DNA of 21,065 nt from JACCYQ01 sp036675565 (GTDB taxonomy: Bacteria; Bacteroidota; Bacteroidia; Chitinophagales; Chitinophagaceae), in assembly GCA_036675565.1 (NCBI GenBank), contig JAKFER010000323.1, forward strand, positions 1 to 21,065. The letters run 5' to 3'. A program made the translations under genes and the position numbers. Of this stretch, positions 9,226-15,418 are shown piece by piece. Positions within the stretch are counted from its first letter, which is position 1; every line of letters begins with the position of its first letter. The notes below the pieces were generated by a model, which was not told where the DNA came from, made no database searches, and saw only the letters and a list, made by a program, of their open reading frames with translations.

Positions 9226-9870
9226 TCAACAATGCATTCCCAGGTATTTTGTAAAGTCAACCCGGGTAATTTCCTTTGCCCCTAAACTAACCAGGTGTGA
9301 AGAATAAACCTGGCAATCAATCAATATAACACCATTTTTTTGCAGCTCTTGTACAAATTTTATCAGGGCAAATTTGGATGCATTGGTCTCCAGGCTGAAC
9401 ATGCTTTCTGCAAAAAATATATTTCCAATACGCAATCCATATATTCCACCTACCAATTCATCATCAACCCAGGCTTCACCACTTTGCGCATAACCATCTT
9501 CGTGAAGTTTTACAAAGGCGGCCTCCAGTTCGTCTGTGATCCAGGTGCCTTGTTGCGACGGTCGGTAGACGGTTTTACAGGTATGAATAACTTTTCTAAA
9601 AGCCTGGTTCATCGTAAAACAAAAAGTATTTTTTCGTATGCATTTTTTCATGCTCTGGCTGATGACCAGGTCTTGTGGAAATAAAACCATTCTTGGATCG
9701 GGGCTCCACCACAAAACAGGAGGCTCACTGTACCAGGGAAAAATGCCATGGCGGTAAGCCAGTAATAATCTTTCCTGTTCAAGATCGCCGCCATAGGCTA
9801 ATAAACCATCTGCTTCAGCCAGGTGAACCGCCGGGAAAATCAACTTATGGTTAAGCGCAAATATGGGCAT
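9226..9870 (-). CDS. aat: Leucyl/phenylalanyl-tRNA-protein transferase
   Basis: Transfers Leu or Phe from aminoacyl-tRNA to the N-terminus of proteins, creating N-degrons. The length of 214 residues is normal. Family signatures run in order: LLAYGGDL, AYRHGIFPWYS, LWWSPDPRMVL (near residue 55), GTWIT, LHEDGYAQSGEAW and LVGGIYGLRIG followed by FFAESMFS. The last has A where many relatives have G. It lies 29 bases after clpS on the same strand, so the two are probably co-transcribed. ClpS delivers to ClpAP the same class of substrate that this enzyme makes, which supports a shared N-end-rule role. Its 3' end faces the histidine kinase gene, only 21 bases away. Confidence 0.96.
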   Translation of the reverse strand: MPIFALNHKLIFPAVHLAEADGLLAYGGDLEQERLLLAYRHGIFPWYSEPPVLWWSPDPRMVLFPQDLVISQSMKKCIRKNTFCFTMNQAFRKVIHTCKTVYRPSQQGTWITDELEAAFVKLHEDGYAQSGEAWVDDELVGGIYGLRIGNIFFAESMFSLETNASKFALIKFVQELQKNGVILIDCQVYSSHLVSLGAKEITRVDFTKYLGMHC

Positions 9871-9899
9871 GCAGGAATGTATATCAAAAAGGAGAATGC

Positions 9900-10193
9900 T
9901 TAAGCAACAACTTCCACTGTGGCACCAATGCCGCGGTCAGTGATGGCATCACACATGGGTTTCAATTCGTCATAACTGCCTTTTTTTACGCCATATTTTC
10001 CACTGAAGTGTATAATGTAGGCACATTGTTCTGCCTGTTCATGGCTATGGCCACAAATCTCCATCAATGTTTCAATCACCCATTCAAATGTATTCACCTC
10101 ATCGTTCCACACAATCAATGTGCAGGGATCTTCGGTTAAAACATCCGTTTCGGCGTACTGTTTGGTAATAGTATCGTTTTCAGTAATCCCCAT
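9900..10193 (-). CDS. clpS: ATP-dependent Clp protease adaptor ClpS
   Basis: Small adaptor of 97 residues that binds N-degron residues (Leu, Phe, Tyr, Trp) and hands substrates to the Clp ATPase. A disordered N-terminus of about 23 residues precedes the core. The binding-pocket residues align with family positions: N30 and D31 in WNDEVNTFEWVI, and H62 in IIHFSGK. The usual NDD is NDE here. HEQAEQCAY and the C-terminal TDRGIGATVE are typical of the family. It is the first gene of the clpS-aat operon, with a strong promoter at 10211-10240. It is divergent from tRNA-Val. Confidence 0.95.
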   Translation of the reverse strand: MGITENDTITKQYAETDVLTEDPCTLIVWNDEVNTFEWVIETLMEICGHSHEQAEQCAYIIHFSGKYGVKKGSYDELKPMCDAITDRGIGATVEVVA

Positions 10194-10210
10194 TCAAAAA
10201 GTTTCAGCAA

Positions 10211-10240
10211 CAAATTTAAACAATATTGACGGCAGCCAAA
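10211..10240 (-). promoter_or_regulatory. Promoter of clpS-aat
   Basis: On the minus strand TTTG (10237-10240) is followed by 18 bases and then TAAATTTG (10211-10218). This closely matches the Bacteroidetes -33/-7 arrangement, where the usual spacing is about 19-21. The -7 element lies 17 bases before the clpS ATG. Confidence 0.7.
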
Positions 10241-10311
10241 ATCTAAGGGAATATATAATAGGGTTTAATATTTTAATCTTTTCACCTGAACCTGAATATT
10301 TTAATAAAAAA

Positions 10312-10342
10312 TTTGGGTGAATAAGTCCAAACCTTATCTTTG
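10312..10342 (+). promoter_or_regulatory. Promoter of tRNA-Val
   Basis: TTTG (10312-10315), a 19-base spacer and TATCTTTG (10335-10342) form a perfect Bacteroidetes promoter. The predicted transcript starts near 10349, about ten bases before the tRNA 5' end, leaving a short leader for RNase P. It is the only clear promoter before the GIY-YIG gene, which suggests that gene is expressed by read-through. Confidence 0.85.
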
Positions 10343-10359
10343 CACTCCCAAAGAAAAAA

Positions 10360-10434
10360 GGGAGTTTAGCTCAGCTGGTTCAGAGCATCTGCCTTACAAG
10401 CAGAGGGTCGGCGGTTCGAACCCGTCAACTCCCA
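10360..10434 (+). tRNA. tRNA-Val (anticodon UAC)
   Basis: A complete cloverleaf can be folded by hand. Acceptor stem GGGAGTT/AACTCCC (10360-10366 with 10427-10433). D arm GCTC/GAGC (10369-10372 with 10383-10386), with GG in the loop. Anticodon arm TCTGC/GCAGA with loop CTTACAA (10393-10399), so the anticodon is TAC and reads valine GUA codons. Variable loop GGGTC. T arm GGCGG/CCGTC with loop TTCGAAC, including one G-T pair. The discriminator is A10434. CCA is not encoded; the next bases are CAC. The last 31 bases take part in a perfect 33-bp direct repeat found again at 10758-10790. Confidence 0.97.
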
Positions 10435-10436
10435 CA
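10404..10436 (+). repeat. 33-bp direct repeat, copy 1 (3' part of tRNA-Val)
   Basis: Covers the last anticodon-stem base, the variable loop, the whole T arm, the 3' acceptor strand, the discriminator base and two bases beyond. It is identical base for base to 10758-10790, offset by 354 bp. The two copies bracket the GIY-YIG gene. Confidence 0.97.
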
Positions 10437-10437
10437 C

Positions 10438-10465
10438 ACCTCACATGAAATTGTGGGGTTTTTTT
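10438..10465 (+). terminator. Intrinsic terminator of tRNA-Val
   Basis: ACCTCACA (10438-10445) pairs with TGTGGGGT (10452-10459) through one T-G pair, with a six-base loop. The 3' strand runs directly into a tract of seven T (10459-10465). The next base is the A of the GIY-YIG ATG at 10466. An earlier in-frame ATG at 10445 lies at the top of this hairpin. Confidence 0.85.
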
Positions 10466-10717
10466 ATGTCATTTTATACATACATATTATTTTCTCCAGG
10501 TAGAAACAAATATTACATTGGACATACTGGGGACATTTTACAAGAAAGATTGCGAAAACATAATTCGGATCATAATGGATTTACAGGAGGTATTGGTGAT
10601 TGGGTAATTGCATATTTCATATCTTTTCCAACCAAAACAGAAGCCTATAAAAGAGAGCGTGAAATTAAAGCGTGGAAGAGCAGGAAAAGAATTGAAGAAT
10701 TGATTATGAATGGATAG
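10466..10717 (+). CDS. Small GIY-YIG nuclease-domain protein
   Basis: A single GIY-YIG domain of 83 residues, close to the size of stand-alone family members (UPF0213/YhbQ-like). The signature is present as YTYIL near the N-terminus followed by KYYIGHT. The conserved Arg is in LQERLRKHN, and the catalytic Glu lies in the EAYKREREIKAW helix. KSRKRIEELI closes the domain. No separate DNA-binding domain is visible. The start is set at ATG 10466 because the domain begins there. ATG 10445 is in frame, but its extra residues KLWGFF are only the translated terminator hairpin and T tract. The stop codon falls inside the second, tRNA-like repeat. With tRNA-Val 5' of it and a tRNA 3' copy after it, the gene looks like the cargo of a small tRNA-associated element. 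DNA cleavage is inferred from the family, and the target is unknown. Confidence 0.88.
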   Translation: MSFYTYILFSPGRNKYYIGHTGDILQERLRKHNSDHNGFTGGIGDWVIAYFISFPTKTEAYKREREIKAWKSRKRIEELIMNG

Positions 10718-10788
10718 TTTTATCCTGCTTGTTTAAAGCATTCCGCATTAATGCGGAAGGGTCGGCGGTTCGAACCCGTCAACTCCCA
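10712..10788 (+). pseudogene. Diverged partial tRNA-Val copy (tRNA-like remnant)
   Basis: From 10758 the sequence is identical to the tRNA-Val 3' part. Upstream, 10716-10741 aligns without gaps to 10363-10388 at 18 of 26 positions. Three perfect hairpins lie back to back: GGATA/TATCC (10712-10725), TGCTT/AAGCA (10726-10740) and TTCCGC/GCGGAA (10741-10758, an 18-bp perfect palindrome). The second and third match the D and anticodon arms in order, keep the single A between the arms (10740), and keep pairing despite changed bases. The acceptor 5' strand is not intact: GGATAGTT pairs only imperfectly with AACTCCC, and no anticodon can be assigned. It is therefore not a working tRNA by inspection. 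No promoter precedes it. It could be a decaying tandem tRNA or the structured end of a mobile unit. Confidence 0.7.
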
Positions 10789-10790
10789 CA
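10758..10790 (+). repeat. 33-bp direct repeat, copy 2
   Basis: Exact copy of 10404-10436, including the CA that follows the discriminator base. It abuts the 18-bp palindrome at 10741-10758 and is followed at once by a terminator hairpin, as copy 1 is. Confidence 0.97.
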
Positions 10791-10818
10791 AAAGGTTCAC
10801 AATAGAGAACCTTTTTTT
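10790..10818. terminator. Bidirectional intrinsic terminator
   Basis: AAAAGGTTC (10790-10798) pairs perfectly with GAACCTTTT (10807-10815) around an eight-base loop, and T continues to 10818. On the minus strand the stem ends in TTTT, so it can also stop the chitinase transcript arriving from 10852. It may be the original tRNA-Val terminator if the 354-bp unit is an insertion. Confidence 0.8.
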
Positions 10819-10851
10819 ATTATTCTTAAGGATTTAAAAGAAAATTATAGT

Positions 10852-11979
10852 CTACTTTTCCTTGGTATGGTTTGCTTTTTTTATTTTATGAATCTCATCG
10901 AGCAACCCATTACTTTGTTTATCAAGGGAAAGTTCCCAAAACATAATTCCCTTAAGACCCTTATCAATGGTGTATTGTGTTTTGTTTTGAATGGATAAAA
11001 CATCATCAAACGTTGCAAATGTTTTTTGGGCTGCATTATAAGCATAAGGAGCTTTAGCAATTGTATCACGGAAAAAAACAAATCCATCCTTTTCTTTTAA
11101 TTCATTTTCAAACTGGGCATAAGACACAAAACTTTTAAATTTCCCGGGTTGATACAATCCATTGTTTACATTTTCTACATTTTCCCAGGTACGTGCATAA
11201 AATGCACCACCAATCACTATTTTAGCAGCAGGTACACCTATGGATAATAAATATTGTATGGCATCATCAGCAGATTCTTTTTGACTTGCATTAGAATATA
11301 AAGGAGTGTGGTGGCCGGTTACCGTACTAAATCCGCTAACCAGGTCGTAACTCATCAGGTTTACGTTGTTCACTAATGGCATTACTTTTTCCCATTCTAT
11401 AGATTCTTCCAAAAACTTTGGAAAGCCGCCTGCAGCAAAACTGATCTCATGTTTTTCGCCCAGGCTGTTGCGAATGGATTTTACCAGTTCGGTGAAATTT
11501 GGTTTATCCGCCGGCTGCCAGGCATGACCGGGATGGCCGGGAATGCCGGGGTATTCCCAATCAAGGTCAATGCCATCTGTCTGGAAATAATCATTTAATT
11601 CTTTGACCGATTCAGCAAATTCTTTTCTTCCTGCCTCCGTTGAAAAAACAGATGAGCAAAATTCGCAACCGCCCCAACCCCCTAACGATAAGAGTACTTT
11701 TAGCGTTGGATGATTCTTTTTCAGGGATACCAGTTTCTGGATCGTTAATGAATCTCCTTTATTATCTACATTCAACCTGTTTCCTTTCAGGTGGCAAAAA
11801 CTATAAATAATATGGGTAAGCTTTTTTATATCGTATTTATCAATGGCATCTACATTACCCGAATAATATGCAATCACAGAAATATCAGCTTCCGTTTTTT
11901 CCTTCATACTTTTTTTAAAGGAACAAGAGACAAGCATCAAAATGAACAGTGCAGTGAAGTGGATAACAAGTTTTTTCAT
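10852..11979 (-). CDS. GH18-family chitinase-like lipoprotein
   Basis: Glycoside hydrolase of 375 residues. The N-terminus MKKLVIHFTALFILMLVSC is a lipoprotein signal with a lipobox-like LVSC, predicting lipidation at C19 and export. The GH18 barrel carries SLGGWGG (98-104) and the DxxDxDxE catalytic motif as D135, D138, D140 and E142 in DGIDLDWEYP, with E142 the expected acid. MSYDL (Y211, D212) is the conserved substrate-assist motif, and FWELSLD near the end is the usual strand-8 tryptophan region. Family members cleave beta-1,4-linked GlcNAc polymers such as chitin; some act on other GlcNAc glycans, so the substrate is not certain. It appears monocistronic and converges on the tRNA/GIY-YIG unit, sharing the terminator at 10790-10818. 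No exact -7 element was found upstream. Confidence 0.92.
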   Translation of the reverse strand: MKKLVIHFTALFILMLVSCSFKKSMKEKTEADISVIAYYSGNVDAIDKYDIKKLTHIIYSFCHLKGNRLNVDNKGDSLTIQKLVSLKKNHPTLKVLLSLGGWGGCEFCSSVFSTEAGRKEFAESVKELNDYFQTDGIDLDWEYPGIPGHPGHAWQPADKPNFTELVKSIRNSLGEKHEISFAAGGFPKFLEESIEWEKVMPLVNNVNLMSYDLVSGFSTVTGHHTPLYSNASQKESADDAIQYLLSIGVPAAKIVIGGAFYARTWENVENVNNGLYQPGKFKSFVSYAQFENELKEKDGFVFFRDTIAKAPYAYNAAQKTFATFDDVLSIQNKTQYTIDKGLKGIMFWELSLDKQSNGLLDEIHKIKKANHTKEK

Positions 11980-12134
11980 TTGTATGAAATTGTGGGCTGA
12001 AAATTTTGTAAATAAAGTTTATCGCAATGATTATTATTAAAATTATAGATTAGAAAATGGAACGCATCTGAATTTTGCTTTTTTGCCAGGTTTATTCTCC
12101 TTACATTTAATCCTACCAATCTAACAAAAAAATC

Positions 12135-12725
12135 ATGGCAAAACCTGTCTTTTCTTCTTATTGCTCATTTTCAGCGCAGGCAGAACCCAGTTCTGTTCAC
12201 AAACATTACCACGATAACGAATATGGATTTCCATTGAATTCTGATGATGAATTATTTGCCAGGATGATACTGGAAATTAACCAGGCCGGTTTAAGCTGGG
12301 ATACCATATTAAAGAAGAAGGAAAATTTTTTTAAAGCTTATGATGGATTTAAAATTCAGGTTGTAGCCCGTTACGGAGCAAACGAAAGAAAGCGTTTACT
12401 GGATGATGCCGGCATCATTCGTAACCGGTTGAAAGTAGATGCAGCAATTGAAAACGCAAAACGTATCGAGGCAATTCAACAGGAACATGGTTCATTTCAA
12501 AATTGGCTGGCTGTTCATCATCCCAAAACAAAAGAGGAATGGACCAAACTTTTTAAGCAGCAGTTTAAATTTATGGGTGGCGAAATTGTCAATGAATTTT
12601 TAATGAGTACAGGATACCTGCCTGGCGCACATGTGGAAGACTGCCCGGTTTATAAAAAAGTGATGAAAACAAAACCGGCCTGGGCATTGAAAAAACAAAA
12701 AGAGAAGAAATTAGATCTTGTATAG
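12135..12725 (+). CDS. tag: DNA-3-methyladenine glycosylase I
   Basis: Base-excision repair enzyme of 196 residues that removes 3-methyladenine from DNA. Visible signatures include YHDNEYGFP, LEINQAGLSWDTILKKKENF, GIIRNRLKVDAAIENA and FKFMGGEIVNEF. The zinc-binding set of the family is present as C10, H26, H166 and C170. The tail after C170 ends in a run of lysines. The start follows a TACATTTA that is one base off the -7 consensus. Its 3' end is 16 bases from the end of the convergent mtaB gene. It is probably a single-gene unit. Confidence 0.94.
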   Translation: MAKPVFSSYCSFSAQAEPSSVHKHYHDNEYGFPLNSDDELFARMILEINQAGLSWDTILKKKENFFKAYDGFKIQVVARYGANERKRLLDDAGIIRNRLKVDAAIENAKRIEAIQQEHGSFQNWLAVHHPKTKEEWTKLFKQQFKFMGGEIVNEFLMSTGYLPGAHVEDCPVYKKVMKTKPAWALKKQKEKKLDLV

Positions 12726-12741
12726 GAGGAAATAATAAAAA

Positions 12742-14016
12742 TCAGATTGTCCAGTCCACTAACTGGTTCACCCATTCAGCACGAAATGGCGTAGTAATCT
12801 TGATATAATTATCTGTGTAACCTTCCATCATATTGTTCTTCTGGTGACTTTCAAACAGTACTTTACGGGTTTGCCCATTATGCAGGTTGGTAAAATATTG
12901 CTGCTTCATAAAAGACAGATTCCGCAACGTTTTATTGCGTTCATTCCTGGTATTTATGGGCACTACCGGTTTTATCTCCAGCGCTTTTGTCTGGTCTCTT
13001 TCTGAATAGGTAAATACGTGCAGGTAGCTGATTTCTAATTCATGCAAAAAGGTTAATGTTTCATTGAAATGTTCTTCACTTTCCCCGGGAAATCCTACAA
13101 TTACATCTACGCCAATGGCGCAATGTGGCATCAGCGTTTTAATGAGGGAAACTCTTTCAGCGTATAATTCCCGTTTATAACGGCGACGCATAGCTGCTAG
13201 AATTTCATTGCTGCCACTTTGCAGGGGAACGTGAAAATGCGGCATGAATTTATTGCTTTGCGCAACAAATGCTATTATATCGTTGGTGAGCAGGTTGGGT
13301 TCAATGCTGCTGATACGGTAACGCTCAATACCATCTACTTTTTCAAGTTCCTGAACAAGATCAAAAAATGTTTCAGCATGTTTCTTATCCCCATCGGGTC
13401 CTTTACCAAAATCGCCCAGGTTCACACCCGTTAAAACAATTTCTTTTACCCCATTTGCCGCTAAAGCCTCTGCATTTTTCAATACGTTTTCAATACTGTC
13501 GCTGCGGCTCTTTCCCCTGGCCATAGGAATGGTGCAGAAAGAACAATTATAATCGCAACCATCCTGAACTTTCAAAAATGTTCGGGTGCGGTCATGTATG
13601 GAAAAAGAAGGATTGAAACCGGATACATCATCAATATCACAACTGCATATGAGGGTGGAATCGCCTTTGGTAAAATTTTGGATATGCTGGGCGATGTTGA
13701 ATTTTTCTGCCGCACCTAAAACAAGGTCAACACCAGGGATGGCAGCGATCTCGGCAGATTTTAATTGAGCATAACAACCTGTGATAACTACTACGCTATC
13801 AGGTGCTTTTCGTTGAATACGGCGCACCAGTTGGCGGCATTCCTTATCAGCGTTATCCGTTACAGAACAAGTGTTGATGACATACACGTCAGCCTGGCTG
13901 CCAAATTCCTTTTTTTCAAAACCTTCATTTTCCATTAGCCTGCTGAGGGTGGAAGTTTCAGAAAAATTGAGTTTGCATCCTAAAGTGTGAAAAGCTACTG
14001 TACGCCTCGGTTCCAT
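12742..14016 (-). CDS. mtaB: tRNA (t6A37) C2-methylthiotransferase, MiaB-like radical SAM enzyme
   Basis: Adds a methylthio group to t6A at position 37 of ANN-decoding tRNAs. The N-terminal UPF0004 domain has three cluster cysteines in GCKLN, NTCSVT and TGCYAQ. The radical SAM motif CxxxCxxC is CDYNCSFC. Counted from the upstream ATG at 14037 these are C21, C57, C88, C161, C165 and C168; subtract 7 for the start used here. The motif HTLGCKLNFSE and the short length support the MtaB rather than MiaB or RimO subgroup. A TRAM-like region closes the protein. I start at ATG 14016 because the upstream ATG would place the -7 element TATCTTTG inside the coding region. The chosen protein has 424 residues. 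Confidence 0.9.
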   Translation of the reverse strand: MEPRRTVAFHTLGCKLNFSETSTLSRLMENEGFEKKEFGSQADVYVINTCSVTDNADKECRQLVRRIQRKAPDSVVVITGCYAQLKSAEIAAIPGVDLVLGAAEKFNIAQHIQNFTKGDSTLICSCDIDDVSGFNPSFSIHDRTRTFLKVQDGCDYNCSFCTIPMARGKSRSDSIENVLKNAEALAANGVKEIVLTGVNLGDFGKGPDGDKKHAETFFDLVQELEKVDGIERYRISSIEPNLLTNDIIAFVAQSNKFMPHFHVPLQSGSNEILAAMRRRYKRELYAERVSLIKTLMPHCAIGVDVIVGFPGESEEHFNETLTFLHELEISYLHVFTYSERDQTKALEIKPVVPINTRNERNKTLRNLSFMKQQYFTNLHNGQTRKVLFESHQKNNMMEGYTDNYIKITTPFRAEWVNQLVDWTI

Positions 14017-14023
14017 AAGCCGG

Positions 14024-14031
14024 CAAAGATA
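14024..14031 (-). promoter_or_regulatory. -7 element for mtaB
   Basis: On the minus strand TATCTTTG exactly matches TAnnTTTG and lies seven bases before the ATG at 14016. Transcription would then begin at or next to the start codon. No clear -33 box was seen. Confidence 0.55.
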
Positions 14032-14156
14032 ATGCATTCAGCTGATTCATCTTTTTGAGTAATAGACATAAGTTATATGGGGGAATTGATTTACATAACA
14101 GGTATGTATCAAATGCGCTGAAAAGAAATCCATATCATTGCATCATAATTAATAAT

Positions 14157-14594
14157 ATGAAGACAAAGGCTGCCCCTTATGTTTTTTTACTGATCCTGGC
14201 ATTGCTGGCATTTTTCCTGGCCCGCCGCAACCAGTCGATTGAAAATGATACAACTACTTCTTCCAAAAATAAATCAACAAAAAGTCTCTCAAATGATGTT
14301 AACCGAAACCGTGGTTTCGACAGGCGGATATCCTATATTGAATATACTGCGCATGGAAAATGCAGAATGCAATGTCGAAAAATCAGCCAGGCTGAAGTGA
14401 AGGAGATTATGCAACGAGGAAAGATTAACTATAATAAGAGCGATGTAAAAGCAAAACCCTGTCCAGAATATGCATTGGAAGGAACAACCAGCGATAATCA
14501 ACGGGTAAGAATTGTATTTGCCCAATGTGATACAAAAAGTAAAGTGGTAACCGTGATTGATTTAAATAAGGAATGGACCTGCGACTGTCCATGA
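14157..14594 (+). CDS. DUF4258-like, membrane-anchored cysteine-rich protein
   Basis: Small protein of 145 residues. One hydrophobic segment at about residues 7-21 (PYVFLLILALLAFFL) followed by RR suggests a single anchor or an uncleaved signal, with the C-terminal part probably outside the cytoplasm. A Ser/Thr/Asn-rich linker to about 50 precedes a domain beginning YIEYTAHGKCRMQCRKIS and ending in VVTVIDLN. The H-x-x-x-RM-x-x-R-x-IS pattern fits DUF4258. Six cysteines sit in this domain (HGKC, MQC, KPC, AQC and TCDC), unusual for a cytoplasmic protein. The start is ATG 14157; a longer frame opens with TTG at 14055 but reads through upstream DNA without family similarity. Its TGA overlaps the plsC ATG by four bases as ATGA. 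The function is unknown. Confidence 0.72.
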   Translation: MKTKAAPYVFLLILALLAFFLARRNQSIENDTTTSSKNKSTKSLSNDVNRNRGFDRRISYIEYTAHGKCRMQCRKISQAEVKEIMQRGKINYNKSDVKAKPCPEYALEGTTSDNQRVRIVFAQCDTKSKVVTVIDLNKEWTCDCP

Positions 14595-15367
14595 AAAAAA
14601 TTTTATTGATGAAGATTATCTGGAAACCCTTTCAATGGCTTTACTGCGTTTATGCGATGGCGTTATTCGTATTGCTGATGCTGATCATCTTTCCATTTGC
14701 ATTATTAACAACATTATTCGGTCACATAAAGGGCGGCAACATGGCTTATCGTTTATGTATGTTATGGGGTGATCTGTGGTTTTTCCTGATCGGTATCAGG
14801 CATCAGAACATTTATCCAGCCGGAAAAGCGGTTGACAAACAATTTGTTTATGTGGCCAATCATATTTCTTACCTGGATGCAGCCATTATTGTCAAAGCTA
14901 TTCGCAAACCCGTTCGTCCTTTAGGCAAAGCAGAAATGGCAAAAATTCCTGTTTTTGGGTTTATTTATCGAAATGTAATTGTTACGGTTGATCGCAGTAA
15001 TGCACTGAACCGGGCAAAAAGTGTTCGACGGTTAAAAGCGATATTGCGAAAAGGAATTTCTATTTTCTTTTTTCCTGAAGGTACATTTAATATGACGGGG
15101 CAACCATTAAAAAAATTTTATGATGGTGCGTTCCGGATTGCCATTGAAACCAATACACCCATCAAACCCGTTTTATTTATTGACAGTTACAGACGAATGC
15201 ATTACCGTCACATTTTTACATTAAATCCCGGAATTAACCGGGTTATTCATTTACCCGAAATTCCGGTGACGGGTTATACATTAGCCGAACTGGATAAATT
15301 AAAGGAACATGTTTATGGAATTATGGAAGATGAATTGCGGAACTGGAATGTACATTGGGTAAAATAA
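14591..15367 (+). CDS. plsC: 1-acyl-sn-glycerol-3-phosphate acyltransferase (PlsC-like)
   Basis: Membrane-associated acyltransferase of the phospholipid pathway, converting lysophosphatidate to phosphatidate. The N-terminal hydrophobic stretch (about residues 13-42) is a membrane anchor. The HX4D catalytic motif is HISYLD (H91, D96). FPEGT (161-165) is the glycerol-phosphate-binding motif, and RPLGKAEM and VDR lie at expected positions. I use ATG 14591, which overlaps the previous stop as ATGA, giving 258 residues; ATG 14573 would overlap the upstream gene by 22 bases. The overlap suggests translational coupling with the DUF4258-like gene. Some members acylate other lipids, such as ornithine lipids, and that cannot be excluded. 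Confidence 0.88.
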   Translation: MKKILLMKIIWKPFQWLYCVYAMALFVLLMLIIFPFALLTTLFGHIKGGNMAYRLCMLWGDLWFFLIGIRHQNIYPAGKAVDKQFVYVANHISYLDAAIIVKAIRKPVRPLGKAEMAKIPVFGFIYRNVIVTVDRSNALNRAKSVRRLKAILRKGISIFFFPEGTFNMTGQPLKKFYDGAFRIAIETNTPIKPVLFIDSYRRMHYRHIFTLNPGINRVIHLPEIPVTGYTLAELDKLKEHVYGIMEDELRNWNVHWVK

Positions 15368-15405
15368 TCCCTCCCAATTTTTCAACTGTTTATATTTTGG
15401 TTAGT

Positions 15406-15413
15406 TAGATTTG
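15406..15413 (+). promoter_or_regulatory. -7 element for priA
   Basis: TAGATTTG matches TAnnTTTG and ends six bases before the priA ATG. A transcript from it would be leaderless or nearly so. No good -33 box is visible, and read-through from plsC is the alternative. Confidence 0.45.
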
Positions 15414-15418
15414 TACAC

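Noticed and set aside
9226..10193. clpS-aat pairing considered as a novel system
   Set aside because: Both proteins belong to the known N-degron pathway, and close linkage of such genes is known in other bacteria.
10712..10758. The three back-to-back hairpins considered as intrinsic terminators
   Set aside because: None is followed by a T tract. The terminators of the region are at 10438-10465 and 10790-10818.
10712..10788. Second copy considered as a functional tRNA
   Set aside because: The acceptor 5' strand does not pair properly, the anticodon loop is replaced by a palindrome, and no promoter precedes it.
10729..10998. Open frame of 89 residues on the plus strand covering the tRNA remnant and running into the chitinase gene
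   Set aside because: It reads through the tRNA-like sequence and the terminator hairpin and is antisense to the chitinase. No family similarity is visible.
12724..12735. AGGAGG sequence just after the tag stop codon, considered as a ribosome binding site
   Set aside because: No open frame follows on the plus strand; only 16 bases separate tag from the end of convergent mtaB.
14055..14156. 34-residue N-terminal extension of the DUF4258-like protein from a TTG start
   Set aside because: It precedes a clean signal/anchor sequence that starts at ATG 14157, and it lies in the divergent promoter gap with mtaB.
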